This document shows, one piece after another, positions 1 through 8,403 of a stretch of DNA of 64,000 nucleotides. Numbering within the stretch: position 1 is the first letter of the stretch; every line of letters starts with the position of its first letter. A program made the position numbers and the translations under genes. The notes under the pieces are model-generated. The model was not told the origin of the DNA, searched no databases, and saw only the letters and a program-made list of their open reading frames with translations. Source of the stretch: Planctomycetota bacterium (lineage in GTDB: Bacteria > Planctomycetota > UBA1135 > GCA-002686595); contig JAKLKU010000023.1 of the NCBI GenBank assembly GCA_023150475.1, forward strand, positions 21,555 through 85,554, in the 5' to 3' direction.

Positions 1-3000
1 TCGAGCGGTCGGATCGGGTTGTTGAGCCACACGTCGACGCCTTGCACGAGCGAACGCGCGAGGTCGACGTCGTAGTCCTCGAGGAAGAAGATCTTGCCGA
101 CGAATTCGCTCGAGCGCGAGAGCTCGAAGATGCGCTTCAGCATCTCCTGGCCTTGGCCGTCGCGCGGGTGCGCCTTGCCGGCGAAGAAGATGCGCACGGG
201 CCGTGCTTCGTCGTCGAGCAGCGCTTGCAGGCGCTCGCGATCGGAGAAGAGCAACGTCGCGCGTTTGTACGGCGCGAAGCGGCGCGCGAAGCCGATCAAG
301 AGCGCCTTTTCGTCGAGCCCTTCGAGCATCCGCGTCAACACGCGCGGGCTGTCGGAGCGTTCGAGGAAGGTCTTTTCGAGGCTCGTGCGCACCTTCGCGA
401 GCAGGCGGCGCCTCGCCGGCTTGCGCACGTCCCAGATCGCGGCGGGAGCGATCGACGGCGCACGTTGGGCGAAGTCCTCGCCGCGCACCGGCCGGCGTTC
501 GGCGCCGAACAGTCGGGCGACGTCGGGATGCGTCCACGTCGGCAAGTGCACGCCGTTCGTGATCGAGCCGACCGGCACTTCCGCGCGCAGGTACTGCGGC
601 CAGAACGAGTGCAGCAGCGCGCGCGAGACGTCGCCGTGGAGCTTCGAGACGCCGTTCACGGCGCTCGCGAAGTTCATCGCGAGGTACGTGACGTTGAAGT
701 TCGCCTTGTCCTCTTCGCCGGTGCCGAGCGCGAAGAACTGGTCCCAGGCGAGACCGCACCAACCCGGCGCGTCCGAGAAGTAGCGGCGGATCACGTCTTC
801 GCCGAAGCGGTCGTGGCCCGCGGGCACCGGCGTGTGCGTGGTGAACACGGTGGTCGCACGGACGAGCTCGCGCGCTTCCGGGAACGTCAAGCCGTGCTCG
901 CGGATCAGCTCGGCGACGCGTTCGAGCGCGAGGAACGCTGCGTGGCCCTCGTTGATGTGCCACACCGACGGATCGATGCCGAGCCGGGCGAGCAGCCTCG
1001 CGCCGCCACGACCGAGCACGATCTCCTGGCGCAGGCGCGTCTCGTGGTCGCCGCCGTAGAGCTGATCGGTGATCGCGCGGTCCTCGGGCCGGTTCGAGTC
1101 GACGTCGGAGTCGAGCAAGTAGAGCGTGACGCGGCCGACGGCGACGCGCCACGCCTGCAACGTGAGCACGCTGGTCGGCAGCTCGAGTTTCACTTCGACG
1201 CGCGTGCCGCGATCGTCGAGCACGGGCTCGATCGCGAGGTTGCGCGGCAGGTTGTCGGCGGTGTGGGCGAGTTGCTCGCCGTGCACCGTCATGCGTTGGC
1301 GCAGATAGCCGTGGCGATAGAAGAGACCGACGCCGACGAGCGGCAGCCCGAGGTCGCTCGCGGACTTCAAGTGGTCGCCGGCGAGGATGCCGAGGCCGCC
1401 CGAGTAGATCGGCAGCGACTCGTGCACGCCGAACTCCGCCGAGAAGTAGGCGATCGGATGCGCTGCGAAGAGCGTCCCGTGTTCCCGCGTGGGTTCCGCG
1501 AGGTACGCGTCGAGTCGCGCGAGCACCCGCTCGAGCTTCTCGAGGTAACGCGGATCCGCGGCGCGCGTCGTCAGGTCCTCGGGGAAGACGATGCGCAAGA
1601 ACGAGATCGGGTTGTGACCGCTGGTCTCCCACGAAAGCGGCGAGAGCTCGCGGAAGATCTCCTGCGCCTCGGGATCCCAGCACCACCAGAAGTTGCGCGC
1701 GAGCCGCGCCAGACCTTCGAGCGGCTTCGGCAGCGTCGCGGAGACGTGGAACGGCGCGAGCCGCGGCCGCCGCGATTGTTCGCTCGGCGCGACGGCGACG
1801 AGCGCGCGCGGTCGGCCGGGTGTCGCGACGCCGCGCGCGGAGCGCACGAGCGTCAGTTCGAGCGCCATTTCGACCGCGCGATCGTAGTGGCGGATCAAGT
1901 CGCTCCACGCGGTGCGCTGCGCCGTGCGCCGGCACGTTTCGTAGGTGCGCGCAGGGTCGCCGCGTTCACGGGTGAGGCGCTCGAGTTCTTCGGCGAGCTC
2001 CTCGGCCGCTTGCTCGTCGTGTTTGCCGACGCGTTCGAGCACGCTGACGCCGTCCTTCGGGCCGATCCCGACCGAACGGGCCCAACGACCGAAGCCGGCG
2101 TAGTCGGTGGTGATCGTCGGCACGCCGACCGCGAGCGACTCTTCCGGCGTGTAGCCCCACGGTTCGTAGAACGACGGGAAGGCCGACAGGTCCATCGCGC
2201 GCAGCACCGACTCGTACGGCATGTTGAGCAGGCCGTCGGAGCCGTTCAGATAGACCGGGATCTGCACGACCTTGACGCGCTTCTCGAGCGCGTTCGTGAA
2301 GCCGAGCTTCGCCGTGTGCCGCTGGATCGGATCGTTGTCCCGATCGATCAGGTTGTGCGTCGAGACGCCTAGCGGCTTCTTGATCTCCGCGAGCGGGCGC
2401 TCGAGCCGGTCGCGCACCGACTTGCAGACGCCCGAATTGGCGGCAGGCACCATCAGGAACGCGACGATGCGCCTTCCGGGGCGGCGATCGAGGATCGCGA
2501 GCGCGTCGAGCAGCGTGTCGATGCCCTTGTTGTGGAACTCGTAGCGTCCGGAGAGGCACAGGAATGCCGCGTCCGCGACGTCTTGGCCGAGGAACCGGTG
2601 CGCGAACTCGCGCATGCGCTGCGACGCGACGTTGCGCGGGAAGTCCTTCGCGAGCTCGTCGATCACGTCGAGGTCGATGCCGTTCGGCAACAGCGGCTCC
2701 GCGTCGCGGCCGAAGAAGAGTTTCGCTTCGCGCGCCGTGATCTCGCTGACCGTCGTGAACACGTCGGCGGTGCGGGCGCAGACGCCTTCGATCGAGTGTT
2801 TCGCGCGCACGCCGAGCTCGTGCGCGAGTTCGTCGGGCGAACGACCGTCGAGGCCCTGTTCGGGCGAACGGCCCGTCGACGAGAGCGCACGGCCGAGCAC
2901 CGTCGCGTGCGTCGTGAAGATCGAACCGACTTCGGGCGTCTTCTCCTCCAGGTAGAGCAAGCCCGCGCCGGTCATCCACTCGTGGAACTGCGCCACGGCG

Positions 3001-3458
3001 CGCGAACCCTTGTCACCGAAGAACTCGTGGCACCAACGTTCGATCACGAGGCCCGCGGCGTGGCCGAAGAGCACCGGCTCGACGTAGTCCCAACTGCCGA
3101 AGAGCGAGTCGACCTTGAAGCGCTCCCAGAGCCGCGCGAGGACGAGGTCCTTCTTCTCGAAGAGGCCCGAGAACGCGACCAGGATCGTGCGCGGCGCGCC
3201 AGGGATCTTCCAGCGGCCGACGCGGACCGCGACGCCGGCGGCGCGGCAACCCTCGGCGAAGTCGGCGAAGCGCTCGGTCTCGTCGTGGAACGAACGTTCG
3301 GTCTCCGGATTGCCGAGCAACCACGGACCGATGCAGACGTACCGGTCGCCGTAGCGCTCGACGAGCGTCTTCGCCTTCGTCGACACCACCGTGTGGATGC
3401 CGCCGACCTTGTTGCAGACCTCCCAGGAGACTTCGAACAGAGTGTGCGGCTGACTCAC
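1..3458 (-). CDS. Fused GT3 glycogen synthase / GT35 alpha-glucan phosphorylase, partial (C-terminus beyond the window)
   Basis: The minus-strand frame is open from a GTG at 3458 to the left edge, giving about 1152 codons. Residues 1-550 look like a GT3 (animal/fungal type) glycogen synthase: NKVGGIHTV near residue 17 and YEPWGYTPEES, the acid pair typical of GT3, near residue 440. From about residue 565 a DUF3417/alpha-glucan phosphorylase begins (NFWWCWDPEA), with IYSGGLGILAGDH, INEGHAAF and TNGVH. The last visible residues are GVDVWLNNPIRPLE; the pyridoxal-phosphate lysine region expected next is outside the window. One chain would thus hold both a glucan-elongating and a phosphorolytic module. 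The GTG overlaps the TGA of the GH57 gene (GTGA), so translation is probably coupled. Family assignment is firm for both halves. Activity of each half is inferred. Confidence 0.9.
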   Translation of the reverse strand, partial: MSQPHTLFEVSWEVCNKVGGIHTVVSTKAKTLVERYGDRYVCIGPWLLGNPETERSFHDETERFADFAEGCRAAGVAVRVGRWKIPGAPRTILVAFSGLFEKKDLVLARLWERFKVDSLFGSWDYVEPVLFGHAAGLVIERWCHEFFGDKGSRAVAQFHEWMTGAGLLYLEEKTPEVGSIFTTHATVLGRALSSTGRSPEQGLDGRSPDELAHELGVRAKHSIEGVCARTADVFTTVSEITAREAKLFFGRDAEPLLPNGIDLDVIDELAKDFPRNVASQRMREFAHRFLGQDVADAAFLCLSGRYEFHNKGIDTLLDALAILDRRPGRRIVAFLMVPAANSGVCKSVRDRLERPLAEIKKPLGVSTHNLIDRDNDPIQRHTAKLGFTNALEKRVKVVQIPVYLNGSDGLLNMPYESVLRAMDLSAFPSFYEPWGYTPEESLAVGVPTITTDYAGFGRWARSVGIGPKDGVSVLERVGKHDEQAAEELAEELERLTRERGDPARTYETCRRTAQRTAWSDLIRHYDRAVEMALELTLVRSARGVATPGRPRALVAVAPSEQSRRPRLAPFHVSATLPKPLEGLARLARNFWWCWDPEAQEIFRELSPLSWETSGHNPISFLRIVFPEDLTTRAADPRYLEKLERVLARLDAYLAEPTREHGTLFAAHPIAYFSAEFGVHESLPIYSGGLGILAGDHLKSASDLGLPLVGVGLFYRHGYLRQRMTVHGEQLAHTADNLPRNLAIEPVLDDRGTRVEVKLELPTSVLTLQAWRVAVGRVTLYLLDSDVDSNRPEDRAITDQLYGGDHETRLRQEIVLGRGGARLLARLGIDPSVWHINEGHAAFLALERVAELIREHGLTFPEARELVRATTVFTTHTPVPAGHDRFGEDVIRRYFSDAPGWCGLAWDQFFALGTGEEDKANFNVTYLAMNFASAVNGVSKLHGDVSRALLHSFWPQYLRAEVPVGSITNGVHLPTWTHPDVARLFGAERRPVRGEDFAQRAPSIAPAAIWDVRKPARRRLLAKVRTSLEKTFLERSDSPRVLTRMLEGLDEKALLIGFARRFAPYKRATLLFSDRERLQALLDDEARPVRIFFAGKAHPRDGQGQEMLKRIFELSRSSEFVGKIFFLEDYDVDLARSLVQGVDVWLNNPIRPL

Positions 3459-4681
3459 GAGGTGGGGCTTTCGACCGGCGTCGGCTCCTGCACGCGCGCG
3501 ACGCGGCGCGCCAAGTCATCGAGGACGTTCATGAAGGCGATGAAAGCGTCGTGCGGGGAGGAGTAGGGGCTGAAGTACTTGTGCACGTCGCCGTCGGAGA
3601 ACCACTTCGTGCACTGGTAGTACACGTGGTCCGAGGTGGTCAGTTTTTTCCACTTCTCGTAGAGGTCCGACCGGCCGGCAGCGGCTGCTTTTCGGACCGC
3701 CGGACCCAACGAATAAAGCGCTTCGTGGGCCGCGCGCTGCATGTGGTTGCCGAGCCACGCAGTGAGGTCACGTTCCGCGTCCGCCCACGACACCGGGTGT
3801 GGGATGTCGAGCCGCGCGATCGGATCGAAGCGCGCCGCGATCTCGGACGGCGTGGCGAAGTCGAAGCGCGGGTTCTTGAAGATCGCGTCGGGCAGGTGCT
3901 CCATGAACGCGAAGATCCCGGTGTCGTGCCACTGGTGCTCGCCGAACGTTTCGAAGTCCATGAAGAGCCCGACGAACGGATCGTCCGGCGGCAGCGCGTG
4001 GACCCACGACGCGAATCGTTCGGTCGTCAGCGGCCACTCCGACCACGCGCGGTTCGAGAAACGGAACGCGATGTCGTCGGAGAGTTTGTAGGAGCGCAGC
4101 AGGATCTTGATGCGTTCGCAGCTCTCGGGCCGATAGACACGGTGCGGCGTGCGCCAGCCGAGCAAGTGGTCCGCGCCTTCGCCGAGGATCGCCCGGAAGC
4201 CGAGCTCCTCCGCCCAGCGCGCGACGCGGTTGTCGACGACGAGCTCGGTGTTGCGGAACGTCGTCGGTTCCTTGCCGAAGAGCTGCTTGATGCGCTGGCG
4301 CTGCGACTTGACCTGCGCTTCGAACTCCGCGCGGTCGGCGAGGAACGCGAGCGAGTGGTGCGAGGTCTCGCAGAGGAACTCGACGCAGCCCGTCGCGGCG
4401 AGGCGCTGCAGGTTCGCGAGCGACTCGGGCGACCAGAGCTCCATCTGTTCGAGCGCCGTGCCGGAGACCGAAAACGCGCACTTGAACCGTCCGTCGTGCT
4501 TCTCGACGAGCCGCAGCAGGAGGCTCGTCATCGGCAGATAGCACTTCTCGGCGACGCGCCGCACGATGCGCGCGTTCTCGGTGTCGTCGAAGTAGCCGTC
4601 GTGCACGCCGATGTCGAAGAACGTGTAGCGGCGCAGCCGGAACGGCTGGTGGATCTGGAAGTAGAAGACCAGCGACGTCAT
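3455..4681 (-). CDS. GH57 alpha-amylase / 4-alpha-glucanotransferase-like enzyme
   Basis: A 408-residue protein starting SLVFYFQIHQP, the N-terminal His signature of GH57 (FQxHQP). Further GH57 features are the region around CETSHHSLAFL, a probable nucleophile region FRNTELVVDN and a second acid motif FMDFETFGEHQ. The family acts on alpha-1,4 or alpha-1,6 glucans in the cytoplasm (amylase, branching enzyme or glucanotransferase). The exact activity cannot be read from motifs here. There is no signal peptide, in keeping with intracellular glycogen. The ATG overlaps the stop of the GT4 gene (ATGA) and its own TGA overlaps the start of the phosphorylase fusion, so it is the third gene of a tightly coupled glycogen operon. 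Confidence 0.92.
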   Translation of the reverse strand: MTSLVFYFQIHQPFRLRRYTFFDIGVHDGYFDDTENARIVRRVAEKCYLPMTSLLLRLVEKHDGRFKCAFSVSGTALEQMELWSPESLANLQRLAATGCVEFLCETSHHSLAFLADRAEFEAQVKSQRQRIKQLFGKEPTTFRNTELVVDNRVARWAEELGFRAILGEGADHLLGWRTPHRVYRPESCERIKILLRSYKLSDDIAFRFSNRAWSEWPLTTERFASWVHALPPDDPFVGLFMDFETFGEHQWHDTGIFAFMEHLPDAIFKNPRFDFATPSEIAARFDPIARLDIPHPVSWADAERDLTAWLGNHMQRAAHEALYSLGPAVRKAAAAGRSDLYEKWKKLTTSDHVYYQCTKWFSDGDVHKYFSPYSSPHDAFIAFMNVLDDLARRVARVQEPTPVESPTS

Positions 4682-6222
4682 GCGACCACCTCTTCGTAGA
4701 TCTCGCGCACGAGCTTGCCGCGCACGTCCCAGCGGAAGGTCGCGAGCTCGTTGCGCCCTTCTTCGGTGAGTTGCTGCGCGAGCGCCGGATAGCGGATCAG
4801 CGCCAGGATCTTGTTCGCCATGTCCTGCACGTCCCAGAAGTCGACTTTGAGCGCGTTGCGGAGGATCTCGGACACGCCGCTCTGGCGCGAGAGCACCACG
4901 GGCACGTCGAGCGCCATCGCTTCGAGCGGGGAGATGCCGAACGGCTCGGAGACCGACGGCATCACGTAGATGTCGGCCATCGCGTACATGCGCTCGACGT
5001 CCGCGCCTTTCAGGAAGCCGGTGAAGTGGATGTGCCGCGCGAGCCCGAGACGCGCCGCGCGTTCGATCATCTTGGGCAACATGTCGCCGCTGCCCGACAT
5101 CACGAACTTCACGCTCGGCTCGACCTTGACGACGCGAGCGGCCGCTTCGAGGAAGTAGTCGGGGCCCTTCTGGAACGTGACGCGGCCGAGGAAGAGCACG
5201 ATCGGCTCGGGGATGTGCTTCTCCCAGTGCCAGGCTTCCATCTGGTCCTTGTGCGTCACGGCGTTGTGCACGACGCGCAGCTTGTCGGGATCGACGTGGT
5301 AGCGCTGGCGCAGCACGTTGGCGGTGTAGTGGCTGACGCAGACGATGCGCTCGGCGGCGGAGAGCCCGAGCTGTTCGAGCCCGCGCACGCGTTCGTTGAC
5401 GTGCTCGCCGCTGCGGTCGTATTCGCAGGCGTGCATGTGCACGACGAGCGGCTTCTTCGCGACGCGCGCCGCGACGATGCCCGCCGGATACGTCATCCAG
5501 TCGTGCGCGTGGACGACGTCGAACGCCTCGCGGCGCGCGACTTCGCCGACGACGAGCGCGTAGCGCGCGACTTCGGCCATGAGATCGGGTCCGTAGAAGC
5601 CCGAGAAATGGAGCTTCTCCTCGGAGCCGAGCACGGCTTCGATGCGCGAGAGCTCGCCGCTCGCGCTCGCTTCGAAGAGCGCGCGTTCGAGCTCGGCGAC
5701 CGCGCGCCGCGCTTCCTCCGGCGCGTCCGCGAAACGGCGCACCAGTTCCTCGGCCGTGAGCCCGGTGAGCTCGACCAATTGTTGCAGGTAGCCGCTCTCG
5801 CCGAGATAGGGGCGCAGCGTGCTCTCGACTTCGAGCAACCTGAGCGTCGTCTGCAACGTCTCGGTGCGTTCGCGTTCCTCGCGAGCGGTCGCAGTGCCCG
5901 CACGCAACGGCGCGGCGCCGCTCGGCGTGCCTTGCACGACGGCTTCGGGTTCGCGCGCGTCGAGCGCCGGCGAGGAGGCGACGCGCGGGCCGGTTTCGCC
6001 GTGTTCGATGCGCGTCCAACGCTTGACGGGCACCGTGTTCGCGCCGACGAGCTTCAGGAAACTCTGGTCCTCGTCGCCCCACGTCTTCGGCACGACGAAC
6101 GTGACGTCGACGCCGTGGTGCGCGAGACCTTGCGTCAGGCCGTAACACGCGGTGCCCAGACCGCCCGAGATGTGCGGCGGGAACTCCCAGCCGAGCATCA
6201 ACACTTTGAGCGGAGCCGTCAT
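4678..6222 (-). CDS. GT4/GT5-type glycosyltransferase, glycogen-synthase-like
   Basis: A 514-residue two-lobed (GT-B) glycosyltransferase. The N-terminus (VLMLGWEFPPHISGGLG) is the nucleotide-sugar/glucan-binding start seen in bacterial glycogen synthases. Later come AHDWMTYPAG, LFLGRVTFQKGPDY and the SEPFGISPLEAMA E-x7-E motif of the C-terminal lobe. Between about residues 90 and 190 there is a charged helical insert not typical of GlgA. GDE-GT4-GH57 neighbours are a recurring glycogen-metabolism arrangement, so the likely role is cytoplasmic glucan synthesis. The start was set at the ATG that overlaps the debranching-enzyme TGA (ATGA). The same frame stays open upstream to 8163, but that stretch has shadow-like composition. 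Confidence 0.9.
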   Translation of the reverse strand: MTAPLKVLMLGWEFPPHISGGLGTACYGLTQGLAHHGVDVTFVVPKTWGDEDQSFLKLVGANTVPVKRWTRIEHGETGPRVASSPALDAREPEAVVQGTPSGAAPLRAGTATAREERERTETLQTTLRLLEVESTLRPYLGESGYLQQLVELTGLTAEELVRRFADAPEEARRAVAELERALFEASASGELSRIEAVLGSEEKLHFSGFYGPDLMAEVARYALVVGEVARREAFDVVHAHDWMTYPAGIVAARVAKKPLVVHMHACEYDRSGEHVNERVRGLEQLGLSAAERIVCVSHYTANVLRQRYHVDPDKLRVVHNAVTHKDQMEAWHWEKHIPEPIVLFLGRVTFQKGPDYFLEAAARVVKVEPSVKFVMSGSGDMLPKMIERAARLGLARHIHFTGFLKGADVERMYAMADIYVMPSVSEPFGISPLEAMALDVPVVLSRQSGVSEILRNALKVDFWDVQDMANKILALIRYPALAQQLTEEGRNELATFRWDVRGKLVREIYEEVVA

Positions 6223-8195
6223 TGCGGCGGTTCCTCGAGCAAGTGCAAGGCGCGCAGGAGCTCCGCCGTGTTGAGCGCGGACGCGATCGCGCCGCGCGGC
6301 CGGTGCGGCGGGTCGCCTTCGTAGAGCTCGGAGATCTGGTTCAGGCCGTAGCCCTGCAGCAGGTCCGAGAAGCCGAGGACGAGCTCGGAGAGCGGTTCCA
6401 TCCGCCACAGCCGCGGCACGTACGCGCGCAGGTACGTCTCGATGTAGAAGCTCGAGAGCCACGGCCACACCGAGCCGCAGTGGCGCGCCATCTCGCGTTC
6501 GTCGTGGCTGCCGCGGTGGACGCCGACGTAGCGCTCGTCGGTCGGCGCGAGCGTGCGCAGGCCCCGCGGCGTCAACAACTCGGCGCGCGCGCGACGGAAC
6601 ACGTCGGTGCGTTTGCCGCGCGCGAGCGGCGAGAACTCGAGCGAGCTCGCGATCACGGCGTTCGCGGTGTCCGCGCGGTCGGCGACACCGTCCTTCCACG
6701 TGTCGGCGAGCGAGCGCTCGTCCTCGAGCCAGAAGCGCTGGAGGAATCCGCGCGTCGCGAGGCGTTTGCGTTTGGTCCAGTTCCGCGCCCGCGCGTGGTC
6801 CCCGGCGCGTTCGTGCAGATCTTCGAGATAGGCGAGCAGGAACCACCACAGCGCGTTGACTTCGACGGCGCAGCCGTCGCGCGGCGTGACGGGTTTGCCC
6901 AGCGCGACGGCGTTCATCCACGTGACCGCGATGTCCGGCGTGCCGGCGCTCACGAGGCCCTTCTCGTCGATCGTGACCGGCAGCGTGCGCCCGGTGCCGA
7001 GTCCGTCGGCGATGCGTTCGAGCGCCGGCACGAAGACGTCGCGCACGCGCTCGGCCGAACCGCCCGACTGCTCGTAGAGCCGCACGGCGCGCGCGAACCA
7101 GAGGCCGGTGTCGACGCCTTCGTAGCGCGAATCGTCGCGGTTCTCGCCGAAGTGCGTCGGGAGGAGGCCGTCCTTCAGGAACGGCAGCGTCGCTTCGAGC
7201 GCGTTGCCGCACTTCTCGACTTCGCCACGCGAGAGCAGCAGCCCGGGCAGCGCGATCAACGCTTCGCGGCCGCGTTCGAAGTACCACGGGAAACCGGTGA
7301 GCACGCCGAGGCGGCCGCCGTCGCGACGCCGGTAGAGGAAGTCCTCCGCCGCGAGTTCGAGCGCGCGCTTCAACGAGCCGTCGAAACGCGCCATGCGCGC
7401 GCGACGCGTCGCTTCCTCGCGCGCCCAGAGTGCCGCGGGATCGGCGATCGGCTCGCCGAGCGTCGCGGCGACGACCACCGGCGCGTTCGGCGCGATCGCG
7501 ACCTTGAACCACCCCGGACTGAAGTTGTCCTCTTGGCCGTCGTAGCCGCGCTCGAGCTCCTTCGTGTACTCGATGCGCCGGTACCAGACCGGGTCGGCCT
7601 CGAAGCGCTGCGCGTTCGCCGAGAAGGTGATCGACAGCGTCGGCAGTCCCACGTAGGGCCGCGAACGGATCCCGCGCTCGAGCCGTTCGACGCGCGGATC
7701 GAGCGCCATGTTCTCGTGCGTCAGCGCGTCCGCTTCGCGATACGCGTACAGCGGTCGCAAGTCGAGTTCGAGCGGCACGTCGGCGTCTTCGACCGTCCAC
7801 CGCACGAGCACCGTCGGCTCGCCCTTGACCATCAGGATCTCGCGTCGCACCCACGTCGCGCCGAAGCGGTACGCGAAGCGCGGATAGGGGACGAGCTCGA
7901 CCGATTCGATCGCTTGGTGGCCGTGCGGCGACCAGAGCCCCGGATAGCGTCCCATCGACAACGGGAACGACTTGCCGCCGCCGGAGATCGCTTCTTCGAA
8001 GCGTGCGAGCCAGACGAAGCGCTTGCGCTCGGGCCCGAACGGCGTGACGAGCCACCCGTGGTGGCGCCGCGTCGGGCACATCAGGATCGTCGACGACGCA
8101 TAACCGCCACGGCCGTCGGTCTCGATCCATTCGCGCGTGGTCGCGCGGTCGAGCTGCAGGCATTCTTCTCGATCGATGTGGACCAGTGCGGGCAC
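6219..8195 (-). CDS. Glycogen debranching enzyme (amylo-alpha-1,6-glucosidase)
   Basis: A 658-residue protein with the two parts of bacterial/archaeal debranching enzymes. The N-terminal GDE_N domain contains ETDGRGGYASST and RRHHGWLV. The C-terminal alpha/alpha-barrel GDE_C domain carries FPWYFERGREALIALPG and the acidic stretch VDTGLWF, then HCGSVWPWLSSFY. Enzymes of this family remove alpha-1,6 branch glucose from limit dextrins in the cytoplasm. A GTG start is used, preceded by AGGA. This is the first gene of the minus-strand glycogen operon; its stop overlaps the GT4 start. The 208-base divergent gap to the VWA gene at 8404 should hold the operon promoter, although no clear -35/-10 pair was seen. 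Confidence 0.93.
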   Translation of the reverse strand: MPALVHIDREECLQLDRATTREWIETDGRGGYASSTILMCPTRRHHGWLVTPFGPERKRFVWLARFEEAISGGGKSFPLSMGRYPGLWSPHGHQAIESVELVPYPRFAYRFGATWVRREILMVKGEPTVLVRWTVEDADVPLELDLRPLYAYREADALTHENMALDPRVERLERGIRSRPYVGLPTLSITFSANAQRFEADPVWYRRIEYTKELERGYDGQEDNFSPGWFKVAIAPNAPVVVAATLGEPIADPAALWAREEATRRARMARFDGSLKRALELAAEDFLYRRRDGGRLGVLTGFPWYFERGREALIALPGLLLSRGEVEKCGNALEATLPFLKDGLLPTHFGENRDDSRYEGVDTGLWFARAVRLYEQSGGSAERVRDVFVPALERIADGLGTGRTLPVTIDEKGLVSAGTPDIAVTWMNAVALGKPVTPRDGCAVEVNALWWFLLAYLEDLHERAGDHARARNWTKRKRLATRGFLQRFWLEDERSLADTWKDGVADRADTANAVIASSLEFSPLARGKRTDVFRRARAELLTPRGLRTLAPTDERYVGVHRGSHDEREMARHCGSVWPWLSSFYIETYLRAYVPRLWRMEPLSELVLGFSDLLQGYGLNQISELYEGDPPHRPRGAIASALNTAELLRALHLLEEPPQ

Positions 8196-8403
8196 GCGTT
8201 CCTAGCTCCGTGGGAGGCGGGGAACTCTACGGGATGCATGCGCGCGGCTCCATGGGCCGCAAGGCCCCCTCGGGCTCCGTGTGCACGGTTCGCGGTGGAC
8301 TCGGTCCGACCGTCGCGAGCACCGCGCGGCGGGGAACGACTCGAATGCGCGCGCGCCCCGGAATGTCGCCAATGCGACGACGTTAGGATGCGCCCCGTCT
8401 CGC

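Noticed and set aside
42..2372. Long plus-strand open frame
   Set aside because: Arg/Asp/Glu-rich shadow of the GT3-GT35 fusion on the minus strand; no family motif.
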